Assembly: GCA_024234165.1 (NCBI GenBank)
Contig: JACKOP010000003.1
Coordinates: forward strand, 124,001 to 188,000
DNA from: Pseudomonadales bacterium
GTDB taxonomy: Bacteria; Pseudomonadota; Gammaproteobacteria; Pseudomonadales; UBA5518
Reading direction: 5' to 3'
DNA: 64,000 bases
The notes under the pieces were generated by a model, which had not been told where the DNA came from, searched no databases, and saw nothing but the letters and a program-made list of their open reading frames with translations. The position numbers and the translations under genes were made by a program. Below, piece after piece: positions 62,579-64,000 of this stretch. Numbering within the stretch: position 1 is the first letter of the stretch; each line of letters starts with the position of its first letter.

Positions 62579-63729
62579 GCTCGGAGATCGCGCCGCTGGT
62601 ATACGACGAAGACGAACGCCTGCTCGACAAGGAGGCGGGCGCGTTTCTGAGCGAACACGCGGGACCCAGGGAGCTGCGCCGGTTGCGCGACACGCACGAC
62701 CCCGATGGATTCTCGCGCGCCTTGTGGCGCCAGATGGTCGCGCTCGGCTGGGCAGGGCTGCTCGTCGACGAACGATACGGGGGACTCGGCTTCACGTACG
62801 CCGGTGCCGGCATCCTCAGCGAGCACTGCGGACGCACGCTGGCCGCCTCGCCGCTGTTTGCGACCGCGATCGTCGCTGCCACGCTGATCGGGCGCCTGGC
62901 GTCGGCACGGCAACGACAGCAACTGTTGCCCGCGCTTGCCGCCGGAGAGCGGCTGTGTGCGCTGGCCATCGACGAGCGGGCGCGCCACGACCCGAGTGCG
63001 ATCGAGCTGAGCGCGACCGCCGATGGCGGTGGCTTTCGCCTCGACGGCGAGAAGTGCTTCGTCATCGACGCTCACGTGGCGGATCTGTTGCTCGTCGTCG
63101 CTCGCAGCGACCTGGCTTCAAGCGGAACGGCGGGTTTGTCGGTGTTCGCCGTGGCGCGTCAGATCCCGGGTCTGCACGTCGTACGCACGCGGCTGCTCGA
63201 CAGCCGCAACGCGGCGACTCTGCACTTCGCCGGCGTGCGTGTAGGTGCCGACGCACTGCTGGGCGAACCGGGGCAGGCATGGCCCGCGCTGGAATACACG
63301 CTCGACGTCGCACGCGTCTGCGCTGGCGCCGAGCAGCTCGGCATCGCCGGTGAAGCCTTCGCCCGCACGATCGAGTACCTGAAGCAGCGGCGCCAGTTCG
63401 GCCGTGCCATCGGCGAGTTCCAGGCACTGCAGCATCGTGCTGCGCAACTGTTCTGCGAGATCGAACTGGCGCGCTCGGCGGTGCTGCGTGCGCTGCGCGC
63501 GGCCGATGCCGGTGAGCTGCGGCTGGCCGCGCTTGCCAGCGTGGCGAAGGTCAAGGCAGGCGATGCCGCCACGCTCGCGGTCAACGAGGCGGTGCAGATG
63601 CACGGTGGCATCGGCATGACGGATGCGATCGACATCGGCCTGTTCATGAAGCGGGCGGCAACCTTGCGGCAGTTGTTCGGTGACAGCTATTACCACACCG
63701 ACCGCTACGCGACACTGGCCGGCTACTGA
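62575..63729 (+). CDS. Acyl-CoA dehydrogenase, partner subunit
   Basis: 384-residue ACAD-fold protein: LVDERYGGLGFTYAGAGILS in the N-terminal domain, FRLDGEKCFVID in the middle, and KQRRQFGRAIGEFQALQHRA plus QMHGGIGMTDAIDIGLFMKR in the C-terminal domain. The EGTSEI-type motif with the catalytic Glu is not found; the tail reads LRQLFGDSYYHTDRYATLAG. Starts by 4-nt overlap with the preceding ACAD. Such pairs form alpha2beta2 enzymes in actinobacterial steroid side-chain catabolism; that assembly here is inference. Confidence 0.85.
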   Translation: MSSEIAPLVYDEDERLLDKEAGAFLSEHAGPRELRRLRDTHDPDGFSRALWRQMVALGWAGLLVDERYGGLGFTYAGAGILSEHCGRTLAASPLFATAIVAATLIGRLASARQRQQLLPALAAGERLCALAIDERARHDPSAIELSATADGGGFRLDGEKCFVIDAHVADLLLVVARSDLASSGTAGLSVFAVARQIPGLHVVRTRLLDSRNAATLHFAGVRVGADALLGEPGQAWPALEYTLDVARVCAGAEQLGIAGEAFARTIEYLKQRRQFGRAIGEFQALQHRAAQLFCEIELARSAVLRALRAADAGELRLAALASVAKVKAGDAATLAVNEAVQMHGGIGMTDAIDIGLFMKRAATLRQLFGDSYYHTDRYATLAGY

Positions 63730-63779
63730 AGGATGCCGTGGTACGCGCAAACGGATCGTCGTATGCAAGGAGTCACTGC

Positions 63780-64000
63780 ATGAGCGTATGTTTCGATGGC
63801 AGGGTGGCGATCGTGACCGGAGCCGGCGCCGGACTGGGGCGCTCGCACGCCCTTGCGCTGGCAGCGCGCGGGGCGAAGGTGGTGGTGAACGATGCAGGCG
63901 GGGCCAGCGATGGCAGCGGTCGGTCGGGGACGGTCGCGGAAGCGGTGGCAGCAGAGATCCGCGCTGCGGGCGGTGAGGCGATCGCGAGTGGCGCCAGTGT
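63780..64000 (+). CDS. SDR-family oxidoreductase, (3R)-hydroxyacyl-CoA dehydrogenase-like (cut by window end)
   Basis: First 73 codons of a short-chain dehydrogenase, open at the window edge. FDGRVAIVTGAGAGLGRSHA holds the TGxxxGxG cofactor motif, and VVVNDAGGASDGSGRS resembles the N-terminal SDR domain of peroxisomal-type multifunctional enzyme 2 (HSD17B4-like). AAGGAG lies 7 nt before the ATG. Located 50 nt after the ACAD pair: likely the next beta-oxidation steps. Confidence 0.8.
   Translation, partial: MSVCFDGRVAIVTGAGAGLGRSHALALAARGAKVVVNDAGGASDGSGRSGTVAEAVAAEIRAAGGEAIASGAS

Overview
The window is a GC-rich gammaproteobacterial chromosome segment centred on the replication origin. Its gene order closely matches the origin region of Pseudomonas and relatives. 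On the left is glmS-glmU-atpCDGAHFEBI-parB-parA-rsmG-mnmG...mnmE-yidC-yidD-rnpA-rpmH. On the right is dnaA-dnaN-recF-gyrB...plsC-gmhB-glyS-glyQ...rsmB-fmt-def, then LysM-dprA-tsaC-hemF-aroE, znuA/zur/znuCB, polA, engB, cytochromes c5 and c4, and dsbA. I infer a member of Pseudomonadales or a close relative (for example a Halieaceae/Spongiibacteraceae-type lineage). No rRNA gene is present to place it more precisely.

Layout. 1-6.1 kb is accessory: NnrU-like membrane protein, VOC protein, metallo-beta-lactamase-fold hydrolase, a lipid-anchored PQQ dehydrogenase, a CAP-domain lipoprotein and an ATP-grasp-like protein. 6.2-27.0 kb holds housekeeping genes, almost all on the minus strand (cell-wall precursor synthesis, the whole F1Fo ATP synthase, ParAB, tRNA modification, membrane insertion, RNase P protein, L34). 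This block is broken only by a 2.1 kb foreign-looking insert between mnmG and mnmE. The insert carries a phage-type muramidase and an hsdM fragment. 27.04-27.62 kb is the probable oriC: DnaA-box-like sites, an AT-rich stretch, and a switch of coding strand from minus to plus. 27.6-33.8 kb is dnaA-dnaN-recF-gyrB, with two perfect parS sites inside recF. 34-48.6 kb holds lipid A/phospholipid acyltransferases, glycyl-tRNA synthetase, formylation/deformylation genes, dprA, tsaC, hemF and an aroE gene fused in frame to a GNAT acetyltransferase domain. 48.7-51.7 kb is a divergent zinc-uptake locus with a readable Zur operator. 51.7-57.3 kb is polA, engB, periplasmic c-type cytochromes and a DsbA with a CIHC active site. 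57.3-64 kb is catabolic: FAD-linked hydroxyacid dehydrogenase, ThDP enzyme, TesB thioesterase, a coupled pair of acyl-CoA dehydrogenases and a truncated SDR. This suggests beta-oxidation of a bulky acyl-CoA.

Most notable for follow-up: the AroE-GNAT fusion; the insert between mnmE and mnmG with nearby DnaA boxes; a pair of intergenic inverted-repeat elements sharing TGTCGCAAAA termini; the ATP-grasp-like orphan; and the acyl-CoA dehydrogenase pair in which only one partner shows the usual catalytic Glu motif. I saw no CRISPR array, tRNA, rRNA or intact transposon.
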